Shown here: positions 31,546 to 32,765 of the stretch, in pieces
How the letters are laid out: each line of letters starts with the position of its first letter
Position numbering within the stretch: position 1 is the first letter of the stretch
Assembly: GCA_017467705.1 (NCBI GenBank)
Contig: JAFUSC010000134.1
Coordinates: 1-32,765, forward strand
Length of the DNA stretch: 32,765 nucleotides
Source: Prevotella sp.
GTDB taxonomy: Bacteria; Bacteroidota; Bacteroidia; Bacteroidales; Bacteroidaceae
Direction of reading: 5' to 3'
Made by a program: the position numbers and the translations under genes
The notes under the pieces: model-generated
Seen by the model: only the letters and a program-made list of their open reading frames with translations
What the model was told of the DNA's origin: nothing
Database searches by the model: none

Positions 31546-31566
31546 GAAACAAAAGCGTTTTGTTTC
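31546..31566. promoter_or_regulatory. Perfect 9-bp inverted repeat upstream of the GH115 promoter
   Basis: Arms GAAACAAAA and TTTTGTTTC around GCG. The arm equals the half-site of the HTCS-like operators but is inverted rather than direct, and starts 71 bp from the -7 box. It is a candidate binding site for the same or a related regulator. Confidence 0.5.
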
Positions 31567-31579
31567 ATTTGTGCCACAA

Positions 31580-31618
31580 AACGTTACGGGGCACCGTGAA
31601 TGGGCGCCCCGTAACGTT
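31580..31618 (-). terminator. Strong hairpin after proS
   Basis: AACGTTACGGGGC (31580-31592) and GCCCCGTAACGTT (31606-31618) are a perfect 13-bp inverted repeat. On the minus strand it is followed only by TTTG, so it is a terminator with a short T-run, or a processing or stability hairpin. Confidence 0.6.
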
Positions 31619-31662
31619 GAATAGAATAAGTATGATATGAAATCCGTTTCCCCGTAGGTGAG

Positions 31663-31689
31663 TCTCTCCTTGGGAGAGAGGGCAGGGGA
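31663..31689. repeat. Palindromic repeat copy 5, downstream of proS
   Basis: CTCTCCTTGGGAGAG followed by AGGGCAGGGGA, intergenic here. Same layout as the copies in uxuB and near susC/susD. Confidence 0.7.
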
Positions 31690-31694
31690 ACATC

Positions 31695-32765
31695 TTAATA
31701 GCTTCTTGCAATGATGACACGATGCTTGGCAGGCTTGCCGCTGACCATGTCGGTGCCCGGCGTCTGCTCGTAGGCAAAGGGCACGCAGCGGATGGTGGCC
31801 TGCGTCTCTTCCTTGATCTGAGCCTCGGTCTCAGCTGTGCCGTCCCAGTGGCAGAGGAAGAAACCGCCGTCCTTGATCTTCTCCTTGAACTCCTCGTAGT
31901 TGTCGCACTCGTAGACGTGCTCGTCGCGGTAACGGCGGGCCTTCTCAAAGATGTTCTTTTGGATTTCGTCCAAAAGTCCTTCTACGCGCTGTGCAATGCC
32001 TTCGATGGGGAGGGTTTCCTTCTCCAGCGTGTCGCGGCGCATCACCTCGATGGTGCCGTTCTCCAAGTCGCGGGCACCGAGGACGAGACGCACGGGAACA
32101 CCCTTCAGCTCATAGTCGGCGAACTTGAAGCCCGGGCGTTTGTTGTCAGCGTCGTCGAACTTCACGCTGATGCCCTTCAAGCGCAGTTCCTCGATGATGG
32201 GCTGCGCCTCCTTGTTGACCTGTTCCATCTGTTCGGGTTTGGTGGCAATGGGGATAATGACCACCTGAATAGGAGCCAGACGCGGCGGCAGCACGAGGCC
32301 GTTGTCGTCGCTGTGGGTCATGATGAGGGCGCCGATGAGTCGGGTGGAGACACCCCACGAGGCTGCCCAGACATATTCAGGTTTGTTCTCCTTATTTAAA
32401 TAAGTAACGTCGAACGCCTTGGCGAAGTTCTGTCCGAGGAAGTGTGAGGTACCGCTCTGCAGTGCCTTGCCGTCCTGCATCATGGCCTCGTTGGTATAGG
32501 TGTCGAGTGCACCGGCGAAGCGCTCGGTCTCTGACTTCACGCCTTGCAGCACGGGAACGGCCATCCATTCCTCCACGAACTTGGCATAGACCTTCACCAT
32601 CTTCTGTGCATCGGCCTCGGCCTCCTCGCGGGTGGCATGAGCCGTATGGCCCTCCTGCCACAGGAACTCCGACGTGCGCAGGAACGGACGGGTGCGCATC
32701 TCCCAGCGCATGACGTTACACCACTGGTTGCACTTCAGGGGCAGGTCGCGCCATGAGTGAATCCA
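31695..32765 (-). CDS. proS: Prolyl-tRNA synthetase, 5' end outside the window
   Basis: The C-terminal 356 residues are visible. The frame runs to the window edge ([15 protein letters not shown] upstream of the first in-window Met), so the true start lies outside. Class II synthetase motif 2 is seen as [20 protein letters not shown], motif 3 as [21 protein letters not shown], then the anticodon-binding domain ([10 protein letters not shown] ... [14 protein letters not shown]) and the C-terminal zinc-like domain, ending RVIIARSY. It charges tRNA-Pro in the cytoplasm. The archaeal/eukaryotic-like (ProS type 3) form is usual in Bacteroidetes. A housekeeping gene marking the edge of the PUL. Confidence 0.95.
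   Translation of the reverse strand, partial: WIHSWRDLPLKCNQWCNVMRWEMRTRPFLRTSEFLWQEGHTAHATREEAEADAQKMVKVYAKFVEEWMAVPVLQGVKSETERFAGALDTYTNEAMMQDGKALQSGTSHFLGQNFAKAFDVTYLNKENKPEYVWAASWGVSTRLIGALIMTHSDDNGLVLPPRLAPIQVVIIPIATKPEQMEQVNKEAQPIIEELRLKGISVKFDDADNKRPGFKFADYELKGVPVRLVLGARDLENGTIEVMRRDTLEKETLPIEGIAQRVEGLLDEIQKNIFEKARRYRDEHVYECDNYEEFKEKIKDGGFFLCHWDGTAETEAQIKEETQATIRCVPFAYEQTPGTDMVSGKPAKHRVIIARSY

Noticed and set aside
31430-31552. 41-residue N-terminal extension of GH115
   Set aside because: It lies across the promoter, and the internal Met gives a proper signal peptide.

Overview
The window looks like a chromosomal segment of a Prevotella/Segatella-type member of the Bacteroidales. Evidence: the -7 element TAnnTTTG recurs, sometimes with a TTG/TTTG about 20 bp upstream; there are SusC/SusD, HTCS and SGBP genes, an HU-HIG protein, C-terminal tails of the form 'LQGQRV..GI.I', and AT-rich leaders without Shine-Dalgarno sequences. 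Coding is dense and mostly on the minus strand.

Layout. 1-677: 5' part of an AT-rich DUF2971 gene. 678-1552: no large gene, but a 6S-like structured RNA, a strong minus-strand promoter, an array of short GC-rich hairpins, and a highly structured leader in front of an HU-family gene (1553-2047). 2111-6548: hexuronate catabolism, uxuB (fructuronate reductase) and uxuA (mannonate dehydratase), with a histidine acid phosphatase gene between them on the other strand. 6658-31429: a polysaccharide utilization locus (PUL). 31695-32765: 3' part of proS.

The PUL fits glucuronoxylan or glucuronoarabinoxylan. It has a multimodular GH98 endo-enzyme, a GH115 alpha-glucuronidase, a SusC/SusD transporter, two IPT/SGBP-type lipoproteins, three fimbrillin-like lipoproteins, an operon of small secreted proteins, and a hybrid two-component sensor (HTCS). 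GH98 would open decorated chains at the surface, SusCD would import fragments, and GH115 would release (methyl)glucuronic acid. If freed glucuronate is isomerised elsewhere in the genome, UxuB and UxuA would take it to 2-keto-3-deoxygluconate.

Three points stand out. (1) Three separate promoters (susC operon; lipoprotein-GH98 operon; 167-aa/53-aa/479-aa operon) carry direct repeats of GWAACA-type half-sites every 21-22 bp, each with one half-site starting exactly 57 bp upstream of its -7 box. This is a candidate HTCS operator that defines the regulon. (2) One beta-rich module of about 115-140 residues, which I cannot assign to a named family, occurs eight times in five secreted proteins of the locus and is a candidate undescribed glycan-binding module. 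(3) Small palindromic repeats are inserted in frame in uxuB, uxuA and the susD signal peptide, and may have supplied other signal peptides. The HU leader, the 22-bp tandem array upstream of the HTCS gene and a 53-residue peptide gene also deserve attention.
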